This document shows positions 16,701-26,919 of a DNA stretch of 28,917 nucleotides, piece after piece; position 1 is the first letter of the stretch, and each line of letters begins with the position of its first letter. A program made the translations under genes and the position numbers. The stretch comes from Chara braunii (lineage: Eukaryota > Streptophyta > Charophyceae > Charales > Characeae): NCBI GenBank assembly GCA_003427395.1, contig BFEA01000366.1, positions 489,018 to 517,934 of the forward strand, in the 5' to 3' direction. The notes below the pieces were generated by a model. The model was not told where the DNA came from, searched no databases, and saw only the letters and a list, made by a program, of their open reading frames with translations.

Positions 16701-18217
16701 CTATGTGTCCGATTTTGATTTAACGCGGGTTCCGCGTTGAATTATTCAACACGCGTTGAATTCACGTTGAATCCCCGTTCAAACGCCCGTTAAACATGGA
16801 AAAACGGGGTACGCACTGATTTTTTTCCTGGGCTAAACATAATCGGAAAAAAAAAAAAAATGGGGTTGTAGATATTTTCGAGGGCTATAACCCTATATTT
16901 TTATTTTTATTTTTTGAGCTTTTAAAAAAAATAAAAAACATAAGCACAATAAAAAAAAACAAAAACAAGAAATGATACAAGTTTTTTTTGGGGGGGGTCA
17001 CAGAGATTTTCTAAGGGCTAAAACAAAAACAGAAAAAAAAATAAAAAATATAAGGTTGTAGATCTTTCAAAGATGTACAACAACATTTTTTTTTTTTTTT
17101 TTTTTAACTTCGTGTATTTTTAAAAATAATCAAAACCATAAACAACATAATTTTTGGCCTGCATTGCTTAGGTAATCCTGCTGGCCAGTGCTGGGTAGAC
17201 TCCCTGATTTAGGTTGTAGAAGATTGCATGAGCCTGGAGTCCGAGGTCCTGTACGGCAAGGTTCATCCGCTTCCGCTTCAATTAAGGCTGGGAGGTTGGC
17301 CCAACCCTAGTGCTTATCACTGCTGTCTGATCCAAGTTGCCTTCAATACAGGTAGGGTGATGGTCCTGGGGGCTGGCCACATTGAGTTAGGATAGTAGGG
17401 ACAGGGGGTGTGCTGGGAGTATCACCATGAGGATGGGTAGGGTAGGTGGCCTATCCTGTCAGGACAACCATAAGTTGCTTCTATCAGCAATCACCGGGGG
17501 TCTGGTCCTTGGCCTCTACAACACCCTTAGCTTTAAAAAAAAAAAAAAAAAAAAAAAATGGATATCATGCAAGAACGTGGAATAATACGCCGCCATATGT
17601 TTTGTCGTTTGTGCATGTGGTAAGTGGAGGCCCTTAGGGCCACTACACGTATTCCTAAGAAAAGAAAAACGAGAAAACAAAAGAAAAATGGAAAAAAAAA
17701 AAAAAACGAGAAAACAAAACAAAACAACAACAACAGAGAATTAGTGACCCATAACTGTGATACACAAATCTGAATTCGAATCCAAAGTATATATTATTGG
17801 CCCACGCAGACAGATTACAAGTCCAATGTCCATCTCTGCTCCACCTGGGATCCTTGCTAATATGTAGGGGCCCTTCGAAAATGAAACTGGACGAATAGAT
17901 TGGGGCATTTGGTAAAAAAAAAAAAAAAGGATATGCACCCACGTGTACACACATGTGCTCACAGTGTTCGAAAAGGAGGGGCATGTTTGGCCACCCCACC
18001 CTATTAATAGGGGTCAATTTTTTTATTTTTTTTCTATTTTTCGTGTTTGGGCGCGTAGGGCCACGTGTCCGAGGCCCAACGCGCCAGTTTAATTTTTCGT
18101 AATTCAACGGAACATCCTCGTTTTTCCGTTAAACGGGATTCAACGAGGGTCCTCGGACCCGTTAAACGGGTTGAACGGTGTTTAATTCCACCTGTTCTCC
18201 ATTCATCGGACACATAG
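16701..18217. mobile_element. Non-autonomous TIR element 3 (about 1.5 kb)
   Basis: CTATGTGTCCGAT at 16701-16713 is perfectly inverted at 18205-18217. Both subterminal zones (16720-16810 and 18060-18185) are packed with CGTTGAA / CGTTAAAC / AACGCG words in both orientations. The interior has A/T runs, a segment ending in A24 (17535-17558) that looks retroposed, and a B-box-like GAATTCGAATCC near 17772. No transposase frame. No clear target-site duplication. Confidence 0.55.
17160..17558 (+). mobile_element. Possible SINE or processed copy ending in A24
   Basis: About 370 nt of unique, non-coding, GT/GG-rich sequence ends in a pure A tract. No target-site duplication was found, so the 5' limit is a guess. 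Confidence 0.35.
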
Positions 18218-18603
18218 CCTATGGTTGCTTTTTTTTTGTGCAGGTAGGCAAAAGGATGCTTGCAAAAAAGATAGATTATGTCTATTTAAGAAAAGGAAAA
18301 ATGATTGTCATCCTTTTACTTCTAACCTGCCTGCATGCTAAAAATGATTCGCTGTTTTGAAAAACGTTAATTTTGTGCGCACAATAGAATGAATTCGATT
18401 AAAATATGACAGATAAAGTTAAATGGACTTAGTTTTTCTTGAGGATTGACCTTTTTTATCGTGAATGACCTTATCTGCCTATACCTGTCGAAATGATTCT
18501 TATTCTCTATTATCTCTGACTCTTTTCGTTTAAATTACCTTGGGCAAAGGAGGATGAGAACATTTGAAGTTTTACTTGCAATGGACGCTTTCTTTCTTTC
18601 AAG
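18218..18603. other. AT-rich spacer
   Basis: No gene signal apart from a weak 60-codon ORF. It leads into a CT-rich tract and acceptor at 18590-18603. Confidence 0.35.
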
Positions 18604-18771
18604 GAAGCATCTGGTGCGGGGGTTCGTTGCTTTTTGAGCCAACCCTGTTATCGACCCAGAGTGGACCGTTCTACCGGGGGGTACTTTGCCGATTCGGTGG
18701 AGATGGTCCGACTTCTGAGATTCGAGTCTTGTGCTCGAGCGAGGAGGAGTACCCCAGATCACTTCCTATAG
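18604..18771 (+). CDS. Candidate terminal exon
   Basis: After a strong acceptor (GCTTTCTTTCTTTCAAG) 55 codons run to TAG at 18769-18771: EASGAGVRCFLSQPCYRPRV, DRSTGGYFADSVEMVRLLRF, ESCARARRSTPDHFL. Family unknown; no upstream exon found. Confidence 0.3.
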   Translation, partial: EASGAGVRCFLSQPCYRPRVDRSTGGYFADSVEMVRLLRFESCARARRSTPDHFL

Positions 18772-18969
18772 GGAAATACATGCAACACTTGGAGTAGTAA
18801 CGGATATGACAAAAAATCATTCACAAAGCAGTCTGTCATCCAACAAGATTAAAAACGTATGGAGACGGGTGCGTGGGTGCCTAATCTTAGGTGGGCGGTG
18901 AAGTAGAATGAATAACTTTGGCAGCGCATCTCATCAAGTTAAAATTGAGGTTCTGCGACTACCTTATAG

Positions 18970-19260
18970 AAAACATCGAGATTATTGTCGGAAGCCAACT
19001 CCTCGTTGGCGGCTCAATATGATTTTTTGTTTCAACAAGTTCGACCCGGGGTGGTCGGATTTTATTTTGATCTTGTGTTCGTTGAATGTACCCGGTTAGA
19101 GCGGCGAAGGGATGACGTGACCACGCCCGTCTTCAAGTTGGCGTTCCACGGGATACTTCGCATCGTCCCCAAGTGGACGCGCGGATTCGCGGACGCGTGG
19201 CGGCCTCAGGGGAGGGGGTTTCGCCATTCTGGCGGCGCCACGTGGCGGCGCATCCCCTGC
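18970..19260 (+). CDS. Candidate exon, open frame of about 95 codons
   Basis: Opens at an acceptor-like CTACCTTATAG and reads KTSRLLSEANSSLAAQYDFL, FQQVRPGVVGFYFDLVFVEC and later TTPVFKLAFHGILRIVPKWT. Codons favour the RNY pattern in the first half. The second half is GC-rich (about 19140-19260), contains GCCACGTGGC and ends in C/A runs, so the true end is unclear. Confidence 0.3.
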
Positions 19261-19526
19261 CCCACCCCCCCCCACAAAAAAAAAACGAAAAAGATGAATT
19301 TTTGGTGGGGGGGTATGGGCGAAAAACAACGAAATTGGAAAAAAAAAATAAAACGCGTTTTTTTTTTTTTTTTTTTTTTTTTGAAGGCCATTCGTAGCGT
19401 ATATTATAAAAGTAATTGGATGAGGCTGGGAATCCCTCAACCTCTCAACCCGGTAGTGAAGCTTGTGCTGGAAACCGGGTCCAGCGTCCCATGGTCTGCA
19501 ACTACCAAAGAAAGTGGACGTGTTCG
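19261..19526. other. C, A and T homopolymer runs
   Basis: It includes T24 at 19359-19382, which could be the tail of a minus-strand retroposed sequence. No target-site duplication was found. Confidence 0.4.
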
Positions 19527-19650
19527 GTATCCGGGTCCGGGGGCTAGGTCCCACTTGCTCGTATTAAGAGGTGCTGACCGTAGATAGCAAAGATCATCGG
19601 CCGAAATCTCCTAATTTGCACAAGTGGGACCTTGCCCCGGGTCCGGGGTA
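19527..19650. mobile_element. MITE-like foldback, copy 1
   Basis: Ends CCGGGTCCGGGGGCTAGGTC-CCACTTG and (inverted) CAAGTGGGACCTTGCCCCGG form about 27-bp imperfect arms around 65 nt. A relative in the opposite orientation lies at 27455-27566, with shared interior words TTCGGCCG-TGATCTT and ATCTACGGTC. Confidence 0.7.
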
Positions 19651-20089
19651 GCCAGCAAGTTTTTTTTCTCAGTTTCCCCCTTCTTTTAATGAGGCGGTGT
19701 TGCGGAAGTATCCCGGCAGGGGAGGCGGAGGGGGGGCGGAGAGTGGCCACGGGCCACAGGGAAGGAGGGAAAGGAAGGAAGTGCTAGGAAGAGGAAAGGA
19801 GAAGTGGACAGCAGCCCACACCCATAGGAGAGCATTTGACAAGAGGCTAATCACAATGGCTAGGAGGAACAGACCATGCTAAAATAAAGCTCAGGGCCAT
19901 GTTCAGAAGCCGACTTCTCAAACGAATTTAGCAGAATTATTGGGGTAATTGTGGTCAGATACGTCCAGGCAGCCTGACGAGAGAATATGCACTTACAATG
20001 GACATTTCTACATGGTTTTCCATTTTGCTGTAGCAGCTGAATGCCTTTTTCTTCTTTTGTTTTTTTCTTTTTTTTTTTCCCCTTTTTTT
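19651..20089. other. No gene; purine-rich then T-rich
   Basis: GGAGGCGGAGGGGG (19720-19740) and a long interrupted T tract (20046-20089). No supported frame. Confidence 0.35.
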
Positions 20090-20372
20090 CTAGGCTAACG
20101 GAGTGGCCCGGGGTCACTTGCCCGGCCGGGCCAAAAAAATTCAAAAAATAAAAAATAAAAAATAAATTTTATTTTTTTTCCTAAATTTGGTGAAGAATTT
20201 GGATGTGACCCTGAGGCAAAAGTTGTTCAGTTTATTTTTCTGCACAACATAGTCTGTTTTCGGTTTTTTGGATTTTTCTTTTTTTTTGTATTTGTTGTTG
20301 TTGTTGGGACCTTCCCTGGTCCTTGCTCGGGCTGAACCACCCGGGACCCGGGCGGCCCGGCTGGTAGCCTAG
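20090..20372. mobile_element. TIR element 2 (283 bp), nested in an A-rich tail
   Basis: CTAGGCTAACGG at 20090 and (inverted) CTAGGCTACCAG at 20361-20372. Both ends carry GCCCGG / CCCGGG words. The interior 20183-20265 matches element 1 at 1746-1835 (AAATTTGGTGAAGAATTTGG, GTTTATTTTTCT). T-rich tract lies on both sides. Confidence 0.55.
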
Positions 20373-20402
20373 TTTTTTTTCCCTTTTTTTTCCTTTTTTT
20401 TT

Positions 20403-20497
20403 AACGTGGTCCGATGGACCACGGATCAGATATTGAACTGATCAGAACAGATACACTACACTTTATCTATTTTTAGCCAAAAGGCCGAGAAAGGTGT
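20403..20497 (-). pseudogene. U2 snRNA-derived sequence, copy 2 (5' part, A-rich tail)
   Basis: The minus strand starts ACACCTTTCTCGGCCTTTTG, matching the plant U2 5' end, and continues through the branch-site region, the TCTGTTCTGATCAGTTCAAT block and a perfect GTGGTCC/GGACCAC stem. It then changes to an A-rich tail (T-rich 20373-20402 on plus). The Sm site and 3' half are missing and no snRNA promoter elements are seen, so it is a retrotransposed 5' fragment. It carries the same extra GT after GTAGT as copy 1. Confidence 0.8.
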
Positions 20498-20944
20498 TGC
20501 TGAAGGGCTTTTTTCAATATGCTGTGGTTGCTGAACCTCGCTGCTATGAGCGCATCCATCCGCATGATGTCATTTCTGCCCGATCTCGCGATTTCCTAAA
20601 TCTTCCTGAACTTTTTCATAATTTTCAGATTGTTCTTCGCCAAAGCCAGGTAATGGCCCTGGTATTTCAAAACGTGTCTGCTGTCGCGGACGGGATCGGG
20701 ACAAGCAACGGTCGGGACAATCAAGGGTCGGGACAAGCGACGGCACAGCGCAACAACTATTAGTCGTCCAATCGGCTGTCAAAGATTCGGACTAGGACAA
20801 AAAAGAAAAAAGAAAAAAAAAGAGGGATCGTACGATCTTACTCTTTTTCCAACGGAGTCCTTTCTTTTTTTTTTTTTTTTTTTTTTTTTAGGTCCAGGAT
20901 GTAGTAGAGGGTGCTGGCCAGGGCTCAGGAGGTGCCCGCAGTAC
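20498..20944. other. Weak ORF, short GGGACAAGC repeats and T run
   Basis: A plus frame reads EPRCYERIHPHDVISARSRD, then FLNLPELFHNFQIVLRQSQ, and enters a degenerate GTCGGGACAAGCGACGG repeat (20685-20750). T28 lies at 20863-20890. Coding is possible but unsupported. Confidence 0.3.
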
Positions 20945-21207
20945 TCATCCAAGAGCTAATCCAAAATCACCTACTCGATTCACAAGCATTGCTTTAATAG
21001 CTGCTTTATTTGCTTGGAGTCGTGTAAACCAAAAATTAATTAACAAATATGATGCGAGACCTAATCCTTCCCATCCTAAAAACATTTGAATCAAGTTATC
21101 CCCGGTAACTAACATGAGCATAAAAAAAGTAAAAATAGATAAATAGCACATAAATCGAGGCAAAAAAGGATCCTCAGACATATATGAGATTGAATAAATA
21201 TGAACAA
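20945..21207 (-). pseudogene. nad5: Mitochondrial nad5 fragment (NUMT)
   Basis: The minus strand reads [20 protein letters not shown], then [20 protein letters not shown] and [20 protein letters not shown]. This is NADH dehydrogenase subunit 5, a proton-pumping membrane subunit of complex I. It ends abruptly after GLALG with TGA. It is joined at its 5' side to atp6 with a 3-4 nt shared TTG(T). Confidence 0.92.
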
Positions 21208-21490
21208 CATAGTCCAAGCAAAACCACTCAAAATCTTCACTAAACTATGCCACTCAAAATCTTCACTAAACTATGACCAGCCATCATATTGAAAAATAAC
21301 CGTATTCCTAGACTTAGTGCGCGAAAACAATAAGAAATTAGTTCAAGAAGTACTAAAAAAGGTGCTAGTGGCAAAGGTACGCCTTGAGGTAATAAAAAAC
21401 TCAAAAAATGAAGTCCATGAGTTTGAAATCCCACTATAGTAAGCCCAATAAAAAGAGATAATGAAAGACCAAAGGAGGTCAGATGGATTA
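21205..21490 (-). pseudogene. atp6: Mitochondrial atp6 middle fragment (NUMT), frame broken
   Basis: The minus strand reads SFGLSLSLFIGLTIVGFQTH, LPQGVPLPLAPFLVLLELIS and YCFRALSLGIRLFFNMMAGH, the central part of ATP synthase subunit a. A 26-bp tandem duplication (21224-21249 and 21250-21275, around HSLVKILSG) shifts the frame. The gene stops at FAWTM-L, exactly where the fragment at 2195-2352 begins. Confidence 0.92.
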
Positions 21491-21580
21491 CGGGGACCCA
21501 GGAGGAGTCGCCTCAAAGAGGGCACCGTGGTACCATGACCTACGTTAATGCTCACATCACAAGTCGTGATCTGCGCCAAC

Positions 21581-22013
21581 GGGTCTGATCCCACACTACA
21601 TACGGTATGTAGTTTTATGGATTTTTCGAGATCCCACAGTGCTCCGGGGTAGTAGGCGGCACCGTCGACTTTGGAGGTGAGTGGAAACGTTTGTTGTCGT
21701 GGCGGTCTGGGAGTGATCGGTGGAGAAAAAGTAGTGCGGAAATGTGAGGAGTGCTGGACCCCTACCCGTCCGCGAAAAAGCTGGAGCAGCTTTTTGTTGT
21801 TGTTTTCTGTTTTTTGTTTTTTTTCCCGTCACTCCCTCCTTTCCTCCGTTGATCCTCCACCCTCCCACATTATTGCGCCGCGATGCCTGTAAAAGGGCCA
21901 TTCTTTTCGGAGTTGTGGGATGCAATTTTCCTTTCATGGTCCATCCGGAGCGGGCCCAGCTTTTTCGTTACTTTTACGGATTCCGTTTCCGTATGTAGTG
22001 TGGGATCAGACCC
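21581..22013. mobile_element. 433-bp segment with perfect 25-bp inverted ends
   Basis: GGGTCTGATCCCACACTACA + TACGG at 21581-21605 is exactly inverted at 21989-22013. Inner sequence shows further weak symmetry (TACGGATT-like, TTTTTCG). The right end lies inside the coding frame of the minus-strand gene. No clear target-site duplication. Confidence 0.6.
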
Positions 22014-22550
22014 TAACCCGAACGTCTTCGTGCAGACACTACCCTCCCATAACTGTAATGTTAAGGACGATGACCAGGGCACAGGCGGGGTCCATGCATA
22101 TGCAGAGTTCATCCACCATCTATGCCTAGACAAATCTTCTTGTAGTGAAGCATTCTTTGTTTTTTTTTCAGCCTTCTTTCTCGAGCACAAAAGTGCACTG
22201 GCCAAGTGTTGTCGAGCGTCAGAAAGTTCTCGGAAACTACCTCGAAGGCTGAAACAGAGCTTTGCAGTTCATGACAGAGAAAGAGAAACTACAAGGAGGA
22301 GATTTGCAAACTACCTCGAAGGCTGAAACAGAGATTTGCAGTTCATAATAGCATTATTAGCATATAGTAAATCCATCTTTGAGATAATGCGCCAGGAAAC
22401 AAGAGAATGGAAATGCACAGAGGTGGAAAAGAGAGGAGAAGAGAGAAAGAGAGAAAGAGAGAAAGAAAGAGAAACGAAGAGAAGAGAGAAAAAGAGAGGA
22501 GAAGAGAGAAAGAGAAACGAAGAGAGGAGAAAAAGTGTGACAGATAGCGA

Positions 22551-22603
<53 letters not shown>

Positions 22604-23108
22604 CAGCAAAGGGAACAGCACAGAACAAAAACAAAAGAGTACAGGAGAAGAGAGAACAGAAGGCAAAAGAGAGGGCACGAGAAGCGGAAAGAAAAGAGTC
22701 GACAGAGACACAGAGAGACAGAGAGAGACAGAGACACACAGAGAGAGACAGAGACACACAGAGAGAGACAGAGACACAGAGAAAGACAGACGGACACAGA
22801 GACAGAGATAGACAGAGAGACAGATAGACAGACAGACAGAGAGAGAGAAAGCAAAGTGAAAAAGTGCGTAAGGGTAAGGAAAAGAGAAGAGAAATTAGGG
22901 CTAAATGAGAGAAGAGAGGAGAAATGAGGGATAAAAGAGAGAAAGGGAGAAATTGGCGATAAAAGAGGAAAGAGGAGATATTAGGGATAACAAAAGAGAG
23001 AAGAAACGCGTGGAGAGCCTCACCTTCTCCACAATACTATCTCCAACCCAAATGGCTGCCTCGAACAGCTTCCTCGCATTCGCATTTTGTACATTCTCTG
23101 GATGAATT
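21870..23108 (-). CDS. 3' end of an unidentified gene, three exons
   Basis: Exon 23108-23024 reads [20 protein letters not shown], then VGDSIVEK (donor AAG/GTGAGG). Exon 22376-22315 reads [20 protein letters not shown] (acceptor CTCAAAG, donor GAG/GTAGTT). Exon 22248-21870 (acceptor CTGTTTCAG) reads [58 protein letters not shown] and on to TAA. Phase is kept at both junctions. Intron 1 (647 nt) is nearly pure CT on the coding strand; intron 2 is 66 nt. The last about 45 codons (from [12 protein letters not shown]) lie in the inverted-repeat segment. No family recognised. 5' exons are not found. Confidence 0.5.
22235..22345. repeat. Direct repeat spanning intron 2 borders
   Basis: AACTACCTCGAAGGCTGAAA + CAGAG(C/A)TTTGCAGTTCAT occurs at about 22235 and 22308, 73 bp apart. 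On the minus strand each copy contains TTTCAG / CCTTCGAG / GTAGTT, so one copy supplies the donor and the other the acceptor of intron 2. Confidence 0.85.
22430..22985. repeat. Purine-only GA-rich tract (intron of the minus gene)
   Basis: GAGA, GACAGACA and GAGAAAGAGA arrays with (GA)21 near 22557-22598. Long frames here on both strands are products of the repeat. Confidence 0.9.
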
Positions 23109-23195
23109 CTGTCAAATTTGTCCCCGCAAATCAGTCGCACACACAGAATACACCCACGTCAATTTCCGCATGACCACTTCATGCAAAACCCTCTC

Positions 23196-23267
<72 letters not shown>

Positions 23268-23292
23268 AGCTTCTCGCTCCTCGTGTATATTG

Positions 23293-23332
<40 letters not shown>

Positions 23333-23345
23333 CACACACACACAC
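23196..23345. repeat. Paired (CT)n(AC)n microsatellites
   Basis: Two successive blocks of (CT)n followed by (AC)n with CAGCTTCTC after each, suggesting duplication of the whole compound unit. Confidence 0.95.
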
Positions 23346-23556
23346 ACAACCCAGCTTCTCACTTTTCGCGTATATATGGAACTCTTCATTCGTACTTCCC
23401 TTAGTCCCTCTCTATTTCTCACCCTATGCAGTTTCTCATTTTGCTTCGTATACGCGCCCCACGTTTATTGCTGTGCGATAGAAAGATCGCTTATTGCCGC
23501 ACATAAATCTCACACCGTAGACATTGTCGCACAGCCAACTATCAATTAAGACGCAG
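23346..23556. other. No gene seen
   Basis: Pyrimidine-rich left half, otherwise unassigned. Confidence 0.3.
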
Positions 23557-23895
23557 TCACGAATCAAGACCCAAAAAAGAGGAAATATTACAGGCGGCAT
23601 CAAAAAAAGCACGAATCAAGACCCAAAAAAAAGGCGGAAATAATACACGCGGCATCTTAAAAAAAAAAAAAAAAAGAAACGGAACGAAATCCCTCGTCAA
23701 ACTTTGCTTGTTATTTAATGTTTTTTTTTTTACTTCCGCTTTCACTATTCCGTTTTCACTTTGTCTGTAAACGTGACTAGGAAAATAATAACCACTTAAG
23801 AAGAAAAAAAAAAGGAAAACAATAACCACTGGAAAAAAAAGAAGGAAAACAATAACCACATTTAAAAAAAAGGAAAATAAAAACCACACCAATCG
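23557..23895. repeat. Short tandem repeats with A runs
   Basis: CACGAATCAAGACCCAAAAA units at about 23559 and 23610 (period about 51), then four AGGAAAACAATAACCAC-like units with A-rich spacers at 23780-23890. Confidence 0.75.
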
Positions 23896-24320
23896 CTTCT
23901 GCCGCTGTTTCACACGGATCCCGAGACGCAACCTAATCAAACAAAAGATAAATCAAATAAAATTTATTAAGATATTGATTAAGATTACGGTATCTTCAAA
24001 ACGAATAGACAGTTAAAGAGAGAAACAAATGATGAATGCACACATAGTACGCATTGCGCGCGGTCTTCTTTGTGACGATGATGAACGGAGGACCTAGAGA
24101 ATTGAGAGACGTCAACAGAAATATCTGTCGCCAACTAGAAATGCAGACAAGGGTCGCCTGCCGACGGAAGCTGTGGAAAACAGAAGCGAGGAAACGAAAA
24201 CATTGTCGCGTTCAACAATCCGGCGGGAGGAATTAACTTCTAACGGCGGGAAAAGTACAGTGGCGAAAAAAAAATCACCGTAACCGACTGAACGTCAGGT
24301 CCTTGCACTCCATGCTTCAA
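23896..24320. other. Weak plus-strand ORF only
   Basis: A 60-codon frame at 24054-24236 (MNGGPRELRDVNRNICRQLE) is basic and protein-like but has no splice, start or homology support. Confidence 0.25.
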
Positions 24321-24321
24321 T

Positions 24322-24382
<61 letters not shown>

Positions 24383-24424
24383 GCATGGACGCTCTGTCCG
24401 GCATTCTCTCTCTCTCTCTCTCTT

Positions 24425-24480
<56 letters not shown>
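24321..24480. repeat. (CT)n and (AC)n microsatellites
   Basis: (CT)n 24321-24379, a short unique segment, (CT)n and (AC)n 24405-24479. Confidence 0.97.
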
Positions 24481-24481
<1 letters not shown>

Positions 24482-24534
24482 CTATACCTTCCTGCTGTTG
24501 GTGTGTTCCCTGCATACACCCTTCTCCATTCCAG

Positions 24535-25160
24535 AGACGATAAAGAGATATCAGGAACGTACTCAATCTCTCATATGCAGTCTTTGGGCTCTGGTTCAGT
24601 AAATGTCTGACATCACATGATTGCCCAACTCCGATGATAAGCATGGTACAGGGCACCTGGGCAAGACCAAGGGAGTGGTGAGATGGGCATATGGTTCATG
24701 AACACGAACACCCGTGAAGGTCATTCTCCCTTCCATGAACAACCTCTCTCTCAAAGGGCCATCTGGTAGGAATTGAGCACATAAACATTTTGATAGGTAT
24801 TACCTCACCCAGAACAGGCCTTGCATTCAACCGAGTGCCTACCCATCATCCATACAGACGTCATCCTTACAGACGGATACGACAACAATGCGCCCGATCG
24901 ACATTGGAGTAGAAAAGGAAGGAATTCGTAATGGGGCTATCGTCTCCCGCCAAAATACCTTCATCGTCACTGTATCGGACCGAAAAGACGGCTTGTATAC
25001 ATTCATGATTAGGGTGTGCTCTCTTCGACACAAGACCGGAGGGATGCAGCAAGAAGGGAAGGGAACGGTACCAGAATCTGGAAGAGGCTTGGGACCACAG
25101 CCTATAGTCTCAACAGACTGCAGTATAGACGCCAAGATGAGGATGGTCTATGCGAAATAA
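24535..25160 (+). CDS. 3' end of an unidentified gene, up to three exons
   Basis: The terminal exon is well supported. It starts at 24836, or at either CAG acceptor near 24858/24869, and all three choices share one frame. It reads RPIDIGVEKEGIRNGAIVSR, QNTFIVTVSDRKDGLYTFMI and RVCSLRHKTGG to TAA at 25158-25160. An AATAAA overlaps the stop region and codons show a clear RNY bias. Exons 24535-24598 (IKRYQERTQSLICSLWALV) and 24652-24765 (APGQDQGSGEMGIWFMNTNT, REGHSPFHEQPLSQRAI) fit in phase with GT/AG borders. The implied introns (53 and 70 nt) are short, so those joins are tentative. No family recognised. Confidence 0.5.
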
Positions 25161-25542
25161 TAAATTACAAGGAAACAGGAAATACTCTTGCACCTACAGA
25201 ATAAAAAAGTACAATAATAATAATAATATTAATATTCATAAGTAATACGTGATAACGATAATTAATCCATAGAAAATTTAGTTAAACATCAATACAATTC
25301 AAATGACAATGTAATTAATTAATAGCGAAAAAGAGATAGCAAAATTATTGAAAAGAAATACAAAGAGACAGAAACATATGTAATATTCATATACCGGTAG
25401 AATATGAATTTCTGTTTGGGAAAATATATATATATTTACCTACAGGCCGAAAAAGAAAGAAGGTGAAAAGAAGAAAAGAAAAAATGAGATCATGCACACA
25501 CACTTGATTCGGAGAAAGAACTGAGGGCAAACTCGCACCAGG
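25161..25542. other. AT-rich flank downstream of gene end
   Basis: TAATAATAATATTAATATT near 25212 and a TATATATAT near 25427. No frame. Confidence 0.4.
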
Positions 25543-25672
25543 ACTTTCCTGGACGTATTTGACCGCAATTACGGTCTATCCCGATGCACCTGGCCTCACT
25601 TACGTCCAAAGATCGGTGGAGAACGTCCCACAGCCCTAGATTATCTCAAAGGAACAATTAGAAAACGGAATT
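25543..25672 (+). CDS. Candidate short terminal exon
   Basis: After CTCGCACCAG the frame reads TFLDVFDRNYGLSRCTWPHL, RPKIGGERPTALDYLKGTIR, KRN, TGA. Protein-like, but the acceptor lacks a pyrimidine tract and a second plus frame is also open. Confidence 0.28.
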
Positions 25673-25777
25673 GAAACTACCATTCCCCCACCACCTCCTT
25701 CACCCCAACCATGTAGAAGAAACACGAAGGATACGTCCAAACAGCGATCGGGATAGAAGAGGCGGGCGGGTGTGAAA

Positions 25778-26240
25778 ACCAATTACGGATAGAGAGCGGG
25801 ATCGCAACCCGCCTGTCAAGGAAGAGCGCCACGTAGATAGATGACAGAGATCGGGATAGAGAGCAGCTACAAAGATGACAGAGCGAGGAAAGGCAAATTT
25901 GAGAGAGAGAGAGAGGGAGAGAGACACAGAACGACAGACAGAAAGAGAGAGAGAGAGAGAGAGAAAGAGAGACAGGGAAAGAGAGAGAACGACAGAGAGA
26001 AACAGAGAGAGAGAGAGACGAGAAAGAGAGAGAGAGAACCAATTGCGGATGGAGATCGGATCGCTAACCTGCCTGTCAAGGAAGAGGGCCACGTAGACAG
26101 CCAAGAGAGAAAAGCAGCTAGACAGATGACAAAGCGAGAGAGAGAGGGAGAGAGAGGGAGAGAGAGGGAGAGAGAGGGAGAGAGAGACAGAGAGAGGGAG
26201 AGAGAGACAGAGAGAGGGAGAGAGAGACCAGAACACATAC
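25778..26240. repeat. 260-bp duplication expanded by GA repeats
   Basis: ACCAATTACGGATAGAGAGC, GCCTGTCAAGGAAGAG-GCC and ACGTAGA-AG occur at 25778 and again at 26038, each followed by GACAGATGACA-AGCGAG and long GA/GGGAGA arrays. The 416-codon minus frame here is made by the repeats. Confidence 0.8.
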
Positions 26241-26813
26241 CTGATAAGCCCTCCTCGCTTGAAAGCCCCGAGAACACTGACCGTGACTAGACCTTGGAGC
26301 GCGCCTTCAGTAACCCACCCCATCGTCGACGACGAGTGTAACAGAAGACCAACGCAATCAGTAGCAGAGGGCAGAGGGCGTGACGGCCACTCGAAAAAGA
26401 AGTTACGCTGAGTCGACAAGTGTAAAGACTGGGAAACTTCACTCCAGTGCGTGTACACTGGTGCTGAGCTGGCACCGGCAAGGCCGACGTGGCGGTGCCG
26501 CTGGCGCTTGCGCTTACGCGTCGGCTGACGCAGGCCGATTGGCGGTGTGAAGGAATCTGCGCGCGCGCGCGGATATAAAACAGAAGGGAGGAGAAGCGAA
26601 CAGGTAAACAAGAGGGGAGGGGCACCCACGCACACGCGATCAACAGCAACCAGAGCCAGACGGACGGACACTGTGACAGAAAGACAAACGTGAAGCCGAG
26701 AAGCAAATACCCCTTTCCTCGATTGAAAGAGGCAAAAGTGTCCAGTTGCTTTCAAACGAACAGCGGCGCGACAAACTACCCACATCCAAAGCGGCTTGGC
26801 GGCGACAGTGGGG
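26241..26813. other. GC-rich region without recognised exons
   Basis: (CG)n at 26559-26570. The minus frame is open across it but is Arg/Leu/Ser-rich and unsupported. Confidence 0.3.
26571..26580 (+). promoter_or_regulatory. Possible TATA box
   Basis: GGATATAAAACAG follows a (CG)n stretch in a GC-rich region. No downstream gene was identified, so this is only a candidate. Confidence 0.2.
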
Positions 26814-26919
26814 GGCCTCGCTGCACTACTCTCGACATGCACAAAAGACAAAAATAATGGCCGTGCATCTTTCCGTGTTGTAGAGGAATGCACATTTCGA
26901 GAATAGTGCAGCGTGGGCC
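26814..26919. mobile_element. Foldback element F, copy 1
   Basis: GGCCTCGCTGCACTACTCTC + GACATGCA (26814-26841) pairs with TGCACATTTCGAGAATAGTG + CAGCGTGGGCC (26889-26919). Same ACTCTCGAAATGTGCA word as copy 2. Confidence 0.65.

Noticed and set aside
22343-22854. Long frames on both strands (up to 165 codons) in the GA/CT tract
   Set aside because: They are pure repeat translations (SLSLSL, ERERER) with no start, splice or composition support. The tract is better read as an intron of the minus-strand gene.
24839-25135. Minus-strand 98-codon ORF starting MASILQSVETIGCG
   Set aside because: The plus strand over the same bases has the RNY codon pattern, a strong acceptor and a poly(A) signal. 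The minus frame has the complementary pattern expected of a shadow.
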